A stretch of DNA of 64,000 nt from Oceanobacillus jordanicus (GTDB taxonomy: Bacteria; Bacillota; Bacilli; Bacillales; Amphibacillaceae): NCBI RefSeq assembly GCF_022095695.1, contig NZ_JAIFZM010000012.1, forward strand, positions 42,801-106,800. The letters run 5' to 3'. Below are positions 7,711 to 16,507 of this stretch, one piece after another. The position numbers and the translations under genes were made by a program. The notes below the pieces were generated by a model. The model was not told where the DNA came from. It did not search any database and was given only the letters and a program-made list of their open reading frames with translations. Positions within the stretch are counted from its first letter, which is position 1, and each line of letters starts with the position of its first letter.

Positions 7711-8625
7711 ATGAACCTATCTAATCTTGCCGGATTGGTTACGGAGCAAAGAAATCCTAATTCTATGAATCTGGATGGAATGCCAACTCGCGACATCCTA
7801 CGGCTTATAAATGATGAAGATAAACAGGTCGCCATAGCGGTGGAAAAAGTCCTGCCACAAACCGAGACAGTCGTCAGGCACGTATACAATGCATTAAAAA
7901 ATGGTGGAAGGTTATTCTATGTCGGTGCTGGTACGAGTGGACGACTTGGTGTTATGGATGCATCCGAGTGCCCACCAACCTTTATGACTCCACCGGAATT
8001 AGTCCAGACGGTCATGGCTGGTGGAAACGGTGCCTTTTTCGAAGCGGTTGAGGGAGCAGAGGATCAAGAAGAACAAGGAGCTCTCGATATTACAGAACGC
8101 AATGTGACAGCGGCAGATGTTGTGATTGGGATTACTGCTAGTGGAAGAACACCATATCCAATTGGTGCTGTAAAATATGCCAAGAAAATTGGTGCATTTA
8201 CAGCTTCGCTTACTAGTAATAAAGACTCTGAGATTAGCAGTTTTGTTGACTGTCCAATGGAAGTGATCGTAGGACCGGAAATTTTAACTGGTTCTACCCG
8301 AATGAAAGCTGCAACCTCACATAAAATGGTATTAAACATGATTAGTACAGCCGTTATGGTGAAACTTGGAAAAGTTTATGAGAATCTCATGGTCGATGTC
8401 CATGCAAGCAACTATAAGCTGAAGGAAAGGGCAAAGAGAAATGTGATTGCCATTACGGAGGCAAGTTATGAATCAGCTGAGGAAGCATTGGAAAAAACCG
8501 ATTATAAAGTAAAACCAGCCATTATTATGTTGAAGACAGGAAAGAGCCTCCAAGAAATAGACGTTGCCTTAATTGCAACAGATGGTAATGTACGAGCAGC
8601 AATCAAGTCCTTAATAGGGGAATAA
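7711..8625 (+). CDS. murQ: N-acetylmuramic acid 6-phosphate etherase
   Basis: A 304-residue cytoplasmic lyase that splits MurNAc-6-P into GlcNAc-6-P and D-lactate. The SIS-fold signature YVGAGTSGRLGVMDASECPP is near residues 70-89, GITASGRTPY and the STRMKAATSHKMVLNMIST stretch follow, and the length is that of B. subtilis MurQ. ATG follows AAGGAGAT. The gene has its own consensus promoter, leader, cre box and operator-like boxes, and precedes the importer genes, so the etherase and transporter would be induced together. It is the diagnostic gene of the locus: its presence marks the block as MurNAc salvage rather than generic amino-sugar use. Confidence 0.95.
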   Translation: MNLSNLAGLVTEQRNPNSMNLDGMPTRDILRLINDEDKQVAIAVEKVLPQTETVVRHVYNALKNGGRLFYVGAGTSGRLGVMDASECPPTFMTPPELVQTVMAGGNGAFFEAVEGAEDQEEQGALDITERNVTAADVVIGITASGRTPYPIGAVKYAKKIGAFTASLTSNKDSEISSFVDCPMEVIVGPEILTGSTRMKAATSHKMVLNMISTAVMVKLGKVYENLMVDVHASNYKLKERAKRNVIAITEASYESAEEALEKTDYKVKPAIIMLKTGKSLQEIDVALIATDGNVRAAIKSLIGE

Positions 8626-8690
8626 CATGAACGGCATTTTTAGCCTTCGTGTGTTTCATATAATAGTAATTAAACAAGGGGGATTTTAGG

Positions 8691-10046
8691 ATGAAGGGAA
8701 TAAAGAAAAGCCGCATCTTGTTTCTGTTTGTTGCCATGCTGCTAATCGCATTCACTGTCGCCTGCTCGAACGATGAAGATGCAGGTGGAGAGGCAGATTC
8801 AGATGGTAATGATTCAGGTAGTAGCGAGGGTGGTATTTCAGGAGATTTAGAGCTTCAGTATTTTGTAGGTGGATATGGGGATTCTTGGTGGAAAGAAGTA
8901 ATTGCAGGTTTTAAAGAAGAGTACCCAGACGTAAATGTTATCGAGCATGCCGGACCGAATATTAACGAAGAAATGCGGTCGCGTTGGGTATCCAATGATC
9001 CACCTGATGTCGTGTATATCGACGGAGCAGGATCTAGTGAAGCACAAATGGTAGAAGATGGGCAGCTTATGAATCTATCAGATTGGCTTCAAGATATTGA
9101 GTTAGAAAACGGAGACAAACTTGTTGACAGTTTCATTGTAGAGCCAGCGAATTATGATGGCGATGTCTACACGCTTCCACTTGTATTTGATACATGGGGA
9201 ACATGGTATGACAGAGCAAAATTTGAGGATAAAGGCTATGAAGTTCCGACAGATTTTGAAAGCCTAATGAGTTCGATGGAAGAAATTAAGGATAGTGAAG
9301 GAATCGATCCATTTGTAACAAGTGGGCAGCATCCATATTACTTCCTTCGTGGAGCGCTTTATCCTGCATTTGGAGCAGCCGGGGGAGAAGAGTTGCTAAC
9401 AGATGTTATCCAAGGTGCTGAAGGAGCTTGGACAAGTGAACCAGTTCTGGAAATAATGAAACGAGTAGAAAGAATGGCAGACGAAGGAATGTTTGATTCT
9501 GGTCTTGGTGCTTTAAACCATACCCAATCACAAATGAATTTCCTTTTAGGTGACAATGCCTTTATTCCAGTAGGATTCTGGTTACCAAATGAAATGAAAA
9601 ATGATATTCCAGATGACTTTGAGTTTGGGTTTATCCCATCCCCAATGCAAGCACCTGATGAAACATATGCTATCGTACCAGATTTACGTCCACTTGCTAT
9701 TGCAGAAAACGCGGAAAATCCAGAAGCTGCAAAAGCATTTGTAGAGTTTGCTTTCACACGTGAATATGCAATGTCATTCTCAGAGCATACAGGCGCGATC
9801 ATGAACCTTACAGAGGTTGACCTAACGCAAAGCGACAAGGTGCCAGCATATTTAACAGAAGCAAATGCAATGATCAATGATCCAGAACAAGTACAAATTT
9901 ACAACAAGCCACATCCAATGAGTGCTGATTTAGAAACACCGGTTGGAAATGCGCTTATGTCACTAATGCTAGGTAATTCAACAGCAGAGGAATTTGTAGA
10001 AGAAGCAGAAAAGGCAGCTGCCGAGTATCGCAGCAGTAACGAATAG
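8691..10046 (+). CDS. ABC transporter sugar-binding lipoprotein (family 1)
   Basis: A 451-residue extracellular solute-binding protein. It has a signal peptide with lipobox (FTVAC, Cys at about residue 25), a Ser/Gly/Asp-rich linker (residues 27-50), then a typical carbohydrate-binding SBP domain (LQYFVGGYGDSWWKEVI, VYIDG, PLVFDTWGTWYD). ATG follows AAGGGGG. It lies 65 bases after murQ and 82 bases before the first permease, with a strong intercistronic hairpin in that gap that would favour excess binding protein. Context suggests MurNAc or a small muropeptide/disaccharide ligand. That ligand is inferred; the family binds many sugars. Confidence 0.88.
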   Translation: MKGIKKSRILFLFVAMLLIAFTVACSNDEDAGGEADSDGNDSGSSEGGISGDLELQYFVGGYGDSWWKEVIAGFKEEYPDVNVIEHAGPNINEEMRSRWVSNDPPDVVYIDGAGSSEAQMVEDGQLMNLSDWLQDIELENGDKLVDSFIVEPANYDGDVYTLPLVFDTWGTWYDRAKFEDKGYEVPTDFESLMSSMEEIKDSEGIDPFVTSGQHPYYFLRGALYPAFGAAGGEELLTDVIQGAEGAWTSEPVLEIMKRVERMADEGMFDSGLGALNHTQSQMNFLLGDNAFIPVGFWLPNEMKNDIPDDFEFGFIPSPMQAPDETYAIVPDLRPLAIAENAENPEAAKAFVEFAFTREYAMSFSEHTGAIMNLTEVDLTQSDKVPAYLTEANAMINDPEQVQIYNKPHPMSADLETPVGNALMSLMLGNSTAEEFVEEAEKAAAEYRSSNE

Positions 10047-10056
10047 GAAAACAGGT

Positions 10057-10095
10057 ATCAGCAGGAGTCTCATCCCTCCTGCTGATCCATTTTTT
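10057..10095 (+). terminator. Intercistronic hairpin/terminator between binding protein and permeases
   Basis: ATCAGCAGGAG at 10057-10067 pairs perfectly with CTCCTGCTGAT at 10076-10086, followed by CCATTTTTTC. Partial termination or 3' protection would raise the lipoprotein level relative to the permeases. Confidence 0.75.
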
Positions 10096-10127
10096 CATCA
10101 AATTAAAGAAAGAGAAAGAGGGATAAA

Positions 10128-11021
10128 ATGGTACAGTCAAAAAAGCAAAAATACCTATTTCTGGCTTTTTGTTTAATCCCAACCTTTATCTTGTTTGCCA
10201 TATTTACGCTTTATCCGCTGTTTAGTGGTCTGTACTATTCATTTTTTGATTGGTCAGGCTCCTCGCAAAACAAGGACTTTGTTGGCTTGGCGAACTACAT
10301 AAAGCTTGTGAAAGATGCAATCATACCAAATACGATTATCCATGACTATTTCCTTGTTGCTACAAAAGTAATTGGCATTATGGTTATGGCATTGTTTTTT
10401 GCTGTAGCCTTAACCCAACTTAAAATAAAGGAAGCGCCATTTTATCGTATTGTTTTCTTTTTCCCAAATATAATGAGTGTCGTCGTCATTGGGATTCTTT
10501 GGACATTTATTTACAATCCTAATCTTGGTCTAGTTAACTCAGGGCTTGAATTTATTGGGTTAGAAAGCTTAGCGAAACCATGGCTAGGAGACGAGGATTG
10601 GGCATTGCCAAGTCTTGTGCTGCCATCGGTTTGGGCAGGTATTGGTTTATTTATGCTCTTACTAATGGGCGGAATATCCAATGTTTCAAAAAGCTATTAT
10701 GAAGCAGCAGAATTGGACGGAGCATCAGAATGGCAGCAATTTTGGAAGGTAACACTCCCACTTATCTGGCCTCAGGTGAAAATCTCCATACTATATATCG
10801 TGATTACCACATTAAATGGCTCCTTTATTATTGTACAAGTCATGACAGGTGGTGGGCCAAATAACGCTACACATGTAATGGGCTCTTATCTATACCAGCA
10901 GGCCTTTGTACAATATAACTTCGGCTATGGTGCCACAATCGGTGTAATGATTTTGATCATCTCCTTACTGACTGTCTTAATTCTTCAGTTCATTATGCGC
11001 CGAGATAAAGTAGAGTACTAA
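10128..11021 (+). CDS. Sugar ABC transporter permease, MalF-like
   Basis: A 297-residue permease with about six membrane segments. The EAA loop reads YYEAAELDGASEWQQFWKV near residues 187-205. The periplasmic-side motif GGPNNATHVMGSYLYQ is also typical of family-1 sugar permeases. ATG follows a purine-rich AAAGAGGG site. It is the first membrane subunit of the importer linked to murQ. No ATP-binding subunit is encoded nearby; in Bacillaceae such systems are energised by a shared MsmX-type ATPase. Confidence 0.9.
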   Translation: MVQSKKQKYLFLAFCLIPTFILFAIFTLYPLFSGLYYSFFDWSGSSQNKDFVGLANYIKLVKDAIIPNTIIHDYFLVATKVIGIMVMALFFAVALTQLKIKEAPFYRIVFFFPNIMSVVVIGILWTFIYNPNLGLVNSGLEFIGLESLAKPWLGDEDWALPSLVLPSVWAGIGLFMLLLMGGISNVSKSYYEAAELDGASEWQQFWKVTLPLIWPQVKISILYIVITTLNGSFIIVQVMTGGGPNNATHVMGSYLYQQAFVQYNFGYGATIGVMILIISLLTVLILQFIMRRDKVEY

Positions 11022-11057
11022 CTAGCACGGATTACCGATAAAGAGGAGGAATTTATT

Positions 11058-11900
11058 GTGAAACGAAGCGTCGGCCAGATCCTTGGTAGAACAGGGATAC
11101 GGATTCCGTTGATCCTTTGGTCATTAGCAGTATTGTATCCGATTTTCTGGATGTTTCTAGGAGCCTTTAAATCCAATGCAGAAATTTATCGAAACCCTTG
11201 GGGATTCCCCGAATCCTTTAGTTTTGACAACTTCGTTACTGCTTGGACAAACTATAATATTGATGTTAGTGTCTTCAACAGTTTAATTGTAACCGTAGTG
11301 GGTGCTGTTTTAACGCTTGTATTAGCAATCCCCACTGCTTATGCCATTGAGAGAATTAACTTCCGTGGTAGTAAAATATTGTTTACCGTTTACGTGTCCG
11401 CAATGATGATTCCTATGGTGCTTGGCTGGATCCCGCTCTTTTTCCTACTATCAGATTTAGGATTATTAGACAATATTTACGGACTGGCGATTGTGTATGC
11501 CGTAAGTCAGTTGCCATTTTCCATCTTTGTTCTAACAAGCTTTATTGGTACCATTCCTAGATCTTTAGAGGAATCGGCAGCAATGGATGGCATGTCACCT
11601 TATAAAGTATTGTGGAAAATCATTACACCACTCAGTATGTCAGGAATCATCACCGTTACCATTATGAACGCCATTCAATTTTGGAACGAGTATTTCATGG
11701 CACTCATATTCCTGAATTCCAGTGAAAACTATACGCTTGCATTAGCGATTGACTTTATTAGTAGTGAAGCACAATATACGAATGCATGGGGTACCCTATT
11801 CGCCGGCCTTGTCATCGCCATCGTACCAGTCATTATCCTATACGCCATCTTCCAAAGACGTATTTCTAAAGGCATGACAGAAGGAGCAATCAAAGGTTAA
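11058..11900 (+). CDS. Sugar ABC transporter permease, MalG-like
   Basis: A 280-residue permease, the second membrane subunit of the importer. It starts at GTG after GAGGAGG. The EAA loop reads LEESAAMDGMSPYKVLWKI near residues 170-188 and the C-terminal end is RISKGMTEGAIKG, as in MalG-type proteins. It lies 36 bases after the first permease and ends the operon at a strong terminator. It acts with the murQ-linked lipoprotein, most likely on MurNAc or a MurNAc-containing fragment (inferred). Confidence 0.9.
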   Translation: MKRSVGQILGRTGIRIPLILWSLAVLYPIFWMFLGAFKSNAEIYRNPWGFPESFSFDNFVTAWTNYNIDVSVFNSLIVTVVGAVLTLVLAIPTAYAIERINFRGSKILFTVYVSAMMIPMVLGWIPLFFLLSDLGLLDNIYGLAIVYAVSQLPFSIFVLTSFIGTIPRSLEESAAMDGMSPYKVLWKIITPLSMSGIITVTIMNAIQFWNEYFMALIFLNSSENYTLALAIDFISSEAQYTNAWGTLFAGLVIAIVPVIILYAIFQRRISKGMTEGAIKG

Positions 11901-11904
11901 TAGA

Positions 11905-11938
11905 AAACACCAATCCAAATGAGATTGGTGTTTTTTTT
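11905..11938 (+). terminator. Intrinsic terminator of the MurNAc operon
   Basis: ACACCAATC pairs with GATTGGTGT around a short loop and is followed by a run of eight T. Confidence 0.88.
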
Positions 11939-11949
11939 GATGGCTGGAT

Positions 11950-12110
11950 TGTGGGGCGTGTGAGGAGCATGTGAAGTCGCATGGGAGAGTGTAGAACTCG
12001 CTTGGGTATCCGGAAATGCCACCGGGTGAAGATGCCGAACTCGCGTGAGGACTATGGAAATGCACGTGCCAGCCCAAAAAAGTCGCGTACCAATATTAAA
12101 TCACCGAATG
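11950..12110. repeat. Degenerate 21-bp-period tandem repeat
   Basis: About six to seven decayed units of 20-22 bases follow the terminator, recognisable by recurring cores GAAGTCGCATGGG, GAACTCGCTTGGG, GAACTCGCGTGAGG and AAAGTCGCGTACC. The period matches the arrays at 13736 and 28215. No coding potential is apparent. The rest of the gap (12110-12250) is A+T-rich with nothing recognised. Confidence 0.55.
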
Positions 12111-12252
12111 TCGCATATAAACAGTACATTTAATCGGTCAAAACTTTTCTCCCTCTGCCAACCCCTAATAGGATAAAACGTACACATAAAATATAAATCA
12201 TTATTTCTAATAGTTATCAACACAATAGTTTACAATAAACTTTATTATGTAC

Positions 12253-12282
12253 TTTACAATAGTGTGCATCATACACTATAAT
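12253..12282 (+). promoter_or_regulatory. Promoter with internal palindrome ahead of padR-like gene
   Basis: TTTACA at 12253-12258 and TATAAT at 12277-12282 are 18 bases apart. The spacer holds TAGTGT (12260-12265) and its inverted copy ACACTA (12273-12278), a probable autoregulatory operator for the PadR-type product. Confidence 0.65.
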
Positions 12283-12301
12283 GAATACAGGAGTTGATCA
12301 T

Positions 12302-12664
12302 ATGAAAGATGCACATGAGCATTTAGATAAACTAATGCAGGAACTGAGACGGGGAACCATTACGATTGGGGTACTAAGTCAGCTTTCTGAACCGCAGTAT
12401 GGGTACTCACTCGTGACGATGCTCGGCGAAAATGGGCTCCATGTAGAACCTGGCACATTATACCCACTTTTAAGGAGGTTAGAGAAACAAGGCCTATTGG
12501 AAAGTAAGTGGGACACCAACGAAGCAAGGCCTAGAAAATATTATTTACTCAGCAAGACAGGGAAAGAGGTATATGATCTGCTCGTTGTTGAATGGAAAAG
12601 TATTGTGACAAGTTTAAATCATGTGATCGAGGATAAGGGAGATGATGTCGATGGAGATGGTTGA
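12302..12664 (+). CDS. PadR-family transcriptional regulator
   Basis: A 120-residue winged-helix repressor. Family features include RRGTITIGVLSQL, YGYSLVTML, the wing segment GTLYPLLRRLEKQGLLES and RPRKYYLLSKTGKE. An in-frame ATG lies 21 bases upstream inside the -10 region, but GGAG at 12290-12293 serves ATG 12302, which is chosen. It overlaps the downstream membrane-protein gene, the common PadR plus HAAS-domain pairing. PadR proteins usually repress their own operon and respond to envelope or small-molecule stress; the signal here is unknown. Confidence 0.88.
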   Translation: MKDAHEHLDKLMQELRRGTITIGVLSQLSEPQYGYSLVTMLGENGLHVEPGTLYPLLRRLEKQGLLESKWDTNEARPRKYYLLSKTGKEVYDLLVVEWKSIVTSLNHVIEDKGDDVDGDG

Positions 12665-13658
12665 ACGTTATATCTTTGCAGTTATGCAAAAGCTGCCACA
12701 ATCACAGAGGAAAGATATTGCTATTGAACTTCGCGGTTTAATTGAAGACATGCTGGAAGATCGGTCCGGAAAAAATCACTACACGGAAAGTGATATAGAA
12801 GAAGTACTGCTGGAATTGGGCAGGCCGAAAGAATTAGCCGATAAGTATCGCAACACCAAAAAATACCTGATAGGACCAGAACTTTTTGACTCGTACCTAT
12901 ATATATTGAAGGTTATATTGGCAGTAGTAGGAATTTCTATAGGCGTTGGATTCGCCATTCAGGTCGTTATCAATCCAGTAAATATTTTAGATCACTTCGT
13001 TGATATGATTGTTTCAGCTGTTACTGCATTGCCAATGGCTTTCGGGTGGACGACATTTGGATTTGCTATGGGAGAGTTAATGGGTAATGTGAAAAAGGAA
13101 GATTTACAATGGGAAAAAGAAGAGTGGAAACCAACTAACTTGCCACCGATTCCAGTTGAGCATAGTCGAGTTAAACGCGGTGAAGCCGTAACAAGTATTA
13201 TTTTCTATGCATTTTTTATCGTCCTGTTTTCTTTTTCAAGTGATTATTTAGGTGTTTGGGTTTTTCATGATGGATTTAATGGGGTTGTCCCCTTTTTGAA
13301 TGAACAGAATTATGGGACCTACCTCGTATTCATTATTTTAATCTTAGGGATTGGAATATTAAACGAATGTTTAAAACTAGCTTTTGGAAAATGGAGCTAT
13401 AAGTTAGTTTTATATACAACCGTTTCAAATACACTTTCTATGGCTATCATTCTATTCATGGTAACGGCTACGGATTTTTGGAATCCAACGTTCATGAGTG
13501 ACTTGGTAGAGGTAAACGTCCTTACTGCGGGCAGTGAAGGCTATGATACCGTCAATTGGATTTGGAGTCGGGTAACATTCTGGACTATTGTCATACTTAT
13601 CCTCAGCCTAGTCTGGAACGGGATCGATGGATTTTTAAAAGCTAGAAAAAATAAGTGA
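12642..13658 (+). CDS. HAAS-domain membrane protein, partner of the PadR regulator
   Basis: A 338-residue protein whose N-terminal 90 residues (VERYIFAVMQKLPQSQRKDI, then LGRPKELADKYRN) match the HAAS signalling domain found next to PadR regulators. About six hydrophobic segments follow (residues 95-120, 125-150, 180-200, 220-245, 255-280, 305-330). It overlaps the regulator by 23 bases. Several in-frame ATG codons are available; AAGGGAG at 12635-12641 would best serve ATG 12651, giving a protein three residues shorter. Function is unknown beyond a probable envelope-sensing or PadR-controlled role. Confidence 0.72.
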   Translation: MMSMEMVERYIFAVMQKLPQSQRKDIAIELRGLIEDMLEDRSGKNHYTESDIEEVLLELGRPKELADKYRNTKKYLIGPELFDSYLYILKVILAVVGISIGVGFAIQVVINPVNILDHFVDMIVSAVTALPMAFGWTTFGFAMGELMGNVKKEDLQWEKEEWKPTNLPPIPVEHSRVKRGEAVTSIIFYAFFIVLFSFSSDYLGVWVFHDGFNGVVPFLNEQNYGTYLVFIILILGIGILNECLKLAFGKWSYKLVLYTTVSNTLSMAIILFMVTATDFWNPTFMSDLVEVNVLTAGSEGYDTVNWIWSRVTFWTIVILILSLVWNGIDGFLKARKNK

Positions 13659-13669
13659 TAACGCTGTAG

Positions 13670-13711
13670 GCCTATTGCTACCTGTTCAAGCAGGTAGCAA
13701 TAGGCTTTTTT
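13670..13711 (+). terminator. Intrinsic terminator
   Basis: A perfect 15-bp stem (GCCTATTGCTACCTG with its complement), 6-base loop and six T follow the HAAS-protein gene. Confidence 0.92.
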
Positions 13712-13735
13712 AAAAAAATGTGAAATCATGTATTA

Positions 13736-13977
13736 AAAGTGAATCGTCACCGCCTAAAGGTGAAACCACAGCGCCCCAAAGTGAATCATCAATGCCCCAA
13801 AGTGAAACCACAACGCAACAAAGTGAATCGTCAACGCCCCAAAGTGAAACCACAACGCAACAAAGTGAATCGTCAGCACCCAAAGTGAAACCACAGCACC
13901 ACAAAGTGAATCGTCAATGCCTAAAAGTGAAACCACAGCACCACAAAGTGAAACCACAGCCTCCAAACTGAAACCAA
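13736..13977. repeat. 21-bp tandem repeat array with 42-bp higher-order unit
   Basis: About eleven 21-base units begin immediately after the terminator. Two versions largely alternate: AAAGTGAATCGTCAACGCC and AAAGTGAAACCACAACGC. The translated frame is open for 83 codons only because 21 is a multiple of three. There is no ribosome site and the peptide is pure Ser/Thr/Gln/Lys repeat, so it is not called as a gene. There is no spacer diversity, so it is not CRISPR. Confidence 0.85.
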
Positions 13978-14426
13978 CCCCCCACCCAAACCCACCACAA
14001 AAAAACTTCTCTTTTAACCAAATGCCACACTTCATCAAAAACACGCTAATTTTGTCGAATCCCCGCGTGGAATAATATGTAAATCCAAAGTGAAAATCTT
14101 ACACAAAGACATCAATCTGCAAAAAGTGTGTAGGAATACCTAGTGAGATAGTATGGACAAACTTTCCTGGTAAGAATAGATGCGCCCTCTCTACTAGCAC
14201 CTCGGGTAATAACTAGTCCCAATATATCAATTTTGAAAACATAGAAAATTTAGACATAATTAAACAACATTTTTTAACAGCTTTTGCTATTGTCTAGATA
14301 ACCCTATTAAGGACAAGGGGGATCCTACCTTTGACAAATTTTGAAGGGCGGTGTTTTCATGACTTGGAAATGTTGAGCCAGGAAATGAACCTCGAAATCA
14401 AATAAATGAATGAAGGAGGGATTTAC
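13978..14426 (+). other. Non-coding stretch and leader of nagZ
   Basis: The first 130 bases are decayed, C/A-rich remains of the repeat array. The rest is A+T-rich. From about 14305 a GC-richer segment (GGACAAGGGGGATCC, TACCTTTG, AAGGGCGGTG) contains short complementary arms and could be a structured leader. I recognise neither a riboswitch class nor a clear promoter. Confidence 0.35.
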
Positions 14427-16475
14427 TTGAAGCTGAAGCTACGAAAGGTAATCGCGTTTTTGTCAGCAGCTTTACTACTTCTGACACTTCCCATACCAGG
14501 GGGAGTGAAAAATGTGTCAGCTGCTGAAAAGCAGGATGTAAACGAGGATGAGATTAACGCCATCATAGATGACATGACATTAGAAGAGAAAATTGGGCAG
14601 CTGTTTATTGTTCATGTATATGGCCAAACCCCAACTGACCCAAGATACGAGAACACCAATTTAAATAACAACCGCGGTGGGAAAAACTTTCAAGAGGTTA
14701 TTGAAAACTACCATATCGGTGGGCTAATTTATTTTAATTGGTCCTACAACATTGGCACACCTTTGGATCCAGAACAGGTGCAGTTCCTGTCTAACGGTGT
14801 ACAGGAAATTGCGGTCGAGCAGGATTCCGGCATTCCCTTATTTATTTCGACAGACCAGGAGGGCGGGATTGTCCAACGTGTAACAGAACCAGGGACGGTT
14901 TTTCCGGGAAACATGGCAATTGGAGCAACACGGTCTGAGGAGTTCGCTGCCCTATCTGGAAACATCATCGGCAAAGAGCTGAACAGTTTAGGGATTAACA
15001 TGAACTTTGCACCAACCGTTGACGTGAACTTGAATCCCGCAAATCCAGTTATCGGAATTCGTTCTTTTGGTGAAGATCCTGAACTGGTTTCGAAGCTTGG
15101 TGTCTCACAAATTAATGCATATAAAGAACAGAATGTAATCGCATCGGCAAAGCATTTTCCAGGACATGGTGACACGGATGTAGATTCCCATTATGGGCTT
15201 CCAGTCATTGACCATGATTTGGAAACATTACATGAAGTGGATTTAAAACCATTTAAAGAAGCAATTGATGCTGGAGTCGGTTCAATTATGACAGGACATA
15301 TTGTCGTGCCAGCATTGGATGACTCAGGACTTCCGGCAACACTATCAAAACCGATCATCACTGATTTACTTCGTGAGGAGCTTGGTTATGACGGCTTAAT
15401 TATCACGGATAGCCTTGGTATGTCTGGTGCGAACGTAGTACCACCAGATCGTGTTCCAGTAGAATCCTTTAAAGCTGGTGTGGATATTTTATTAAATCCA
15501 CCAGATGTAGAAGTGGCATATAATGGCATGCTGGAAGCTGTCCAATCCGGGGAAATTTCCGAGGAGCGTGTGGAAGAGTCGGTTTATCGCATTCTTCGGG
15601 CAAAAATGGAAAATGGCTTGTTTGAAGAAACGCAGACTAGCCCTGACAAATTAGAGAATATTGGAACAGAAGCCAATTTACAGGCAGCAAAAGATATTGC
15701 GGAGAAAAGCATTACTTTAGTTAAAAATGAGGACGTATTACCAGTTCAAAACGATGAAAAGGTACTTGTTACTGGTCCATCAGTAGCCAAGCCATCCTTG
15801 CTTTATCAATTGTTAGAGGAAAAGGGTGTCGATGGACGAAGCTATGCAACGGGTACAAGTCCGACAGACAGTCAGATCGAGCAGGCTGTAGAGCACGCAG
15901 CAGATGCCGATAAAATTATTGTTACGACCTATACGGCGAATACAAATGAAAGACAGCGTGAATTTGTGGAAGCGCTTCAACGGACAGGAAAACCTGTCAT
16001 TGTTTCGGCACATCGTAATCCATATGATGTGATGGTATTTCCAGAGGTAGATGGTTATGTTGCTTCCTATAGCTATCTCGATGTGTCAATCAATGCGGTA
16101 GCTAGCGTGCTGGTAGGCGACATTAATCCATATGGAAAACTGCCTGTTACGATTCCAGATCTATATAACCTCGGGCATAGCTTGGATTATACGGATACTT
16201 CTCTCAGTGCTGAGGGGATGAAGCAGCTTGTCGATGAGTTGGCACAGCAAGATGAAATTACAGATAGCCAAACGACCAGAGCGCTTACAACACACCTGTC
16301 AGCTATTGAACGATTTGAAGAGCGTGAGCTAGGAGATAAGGTCGTGAAGCACTTAGAAAGCTTCCAAGACTTGATTGCTCATTTCCATGAAACCGACAAG
16401 ATTACCGACAAAGCATACAGCTACCTAGAAACAGAAAGCTTGAAATTGCATGATGTCTGGACAACGCAGGAATAA
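14427..16475 (+). CDS. nagZ: Secreted beta-N-acetylglucosaminidase, GH3 (NagZ) with C-terminal module
   Basis: A 682-residue exported hydrolase that removes terminal GlcNAc from peptidoglycan fragments. TTG 14427 is chosen because AAGGAGGG lies just before it; an upstream in-frame ATG would place the ribosome site inside the gene. A signal peptide covers residues 1-31. The GH3 signature KHFPGHGDTDVDSH starts near residue 242, with the Asp253/His255 dyad typical of NagZ, and the nucleophile Asp is in ITDSLGM (about residue 328). A second alpha/beta domain covers about residues 400-590. Residues 598-682 form an extra helical module shared by five proteins of this region. It is the first gene of the secreted cell-wall-scavenging run. 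Confidence 0.92.
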   Translation: MKLKLRKVIAFLSAALLLLTLPIPGGVKNVSAAEKQDVNEDEINAIIDDMTLEEKIGQLFIVHVYGQTPTDPRYENTNLNNNRGGKNFQEVIENYHIGGLIYFNWSYNIGTPLDPEQVQFLSNGVQEIAVEQDSGIPLFISTDQEGGIVQRVTEPGTVFPGNMAIGATRSEEFAALSGNIIGKELNSLGINMNFAPTVDVNLNPANPVIGIRSFGEDPELVSKLGVSQINAYKEQNVIASAKHFPGHGDTDVDSHYGLPVIDHDLETLHEVDLKPFKEAIDAGVGSIMTGHIVVPALDDSGLPATLSKPIITDLLREELGYDGLIITDSLGMSGANVVPPDRVPVESFKAGVDILLNPPDVEVAYNGMLEAVQSGEISEERVEESVYRILRAKMENGLFEETQTSPDKLENIGTEANLQAAKDIAEKSITLVKNEDVLPVQNDEKVLVTGPSVAKPSLLYQLLEEKGVDGRSYATGTSPTDSQIEQAVEHAADADKIIVTTYTANTNERQREFVEALQRTGKPVIVSAHRNPYDVMVFPEVDGYVASYSYLDVSINAVASVLVGDINPYGKLPVTIPDLYNLGHSLDYTDTSLSAEGMKQLVDELAQQDEITDSQTTRALTTHLSAIERFEERELGDKVVKHLESFQDLIAHFHETDKITDKAYSYLETESLKLHDVWTTQE

Positions 16476-16507
16476 ATCTACTTTTAAATCAAACTAGGGG
16501 GATGCGT

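Noticed and set aside
13720..13971. 83-codon open frame rich in Ser/Thr/Gln on the plus strand and a 96-codon frame on the minus strand
   Set aside because: Both are by-products of a 21-base tandem repeat whose unit is a multiple of three; neither has a ribosome site.
13736..13977. Possible CRISPR array
   Set aside because: Units are contiguous 21-mers without unique spacers and there are no cas genes nearby.
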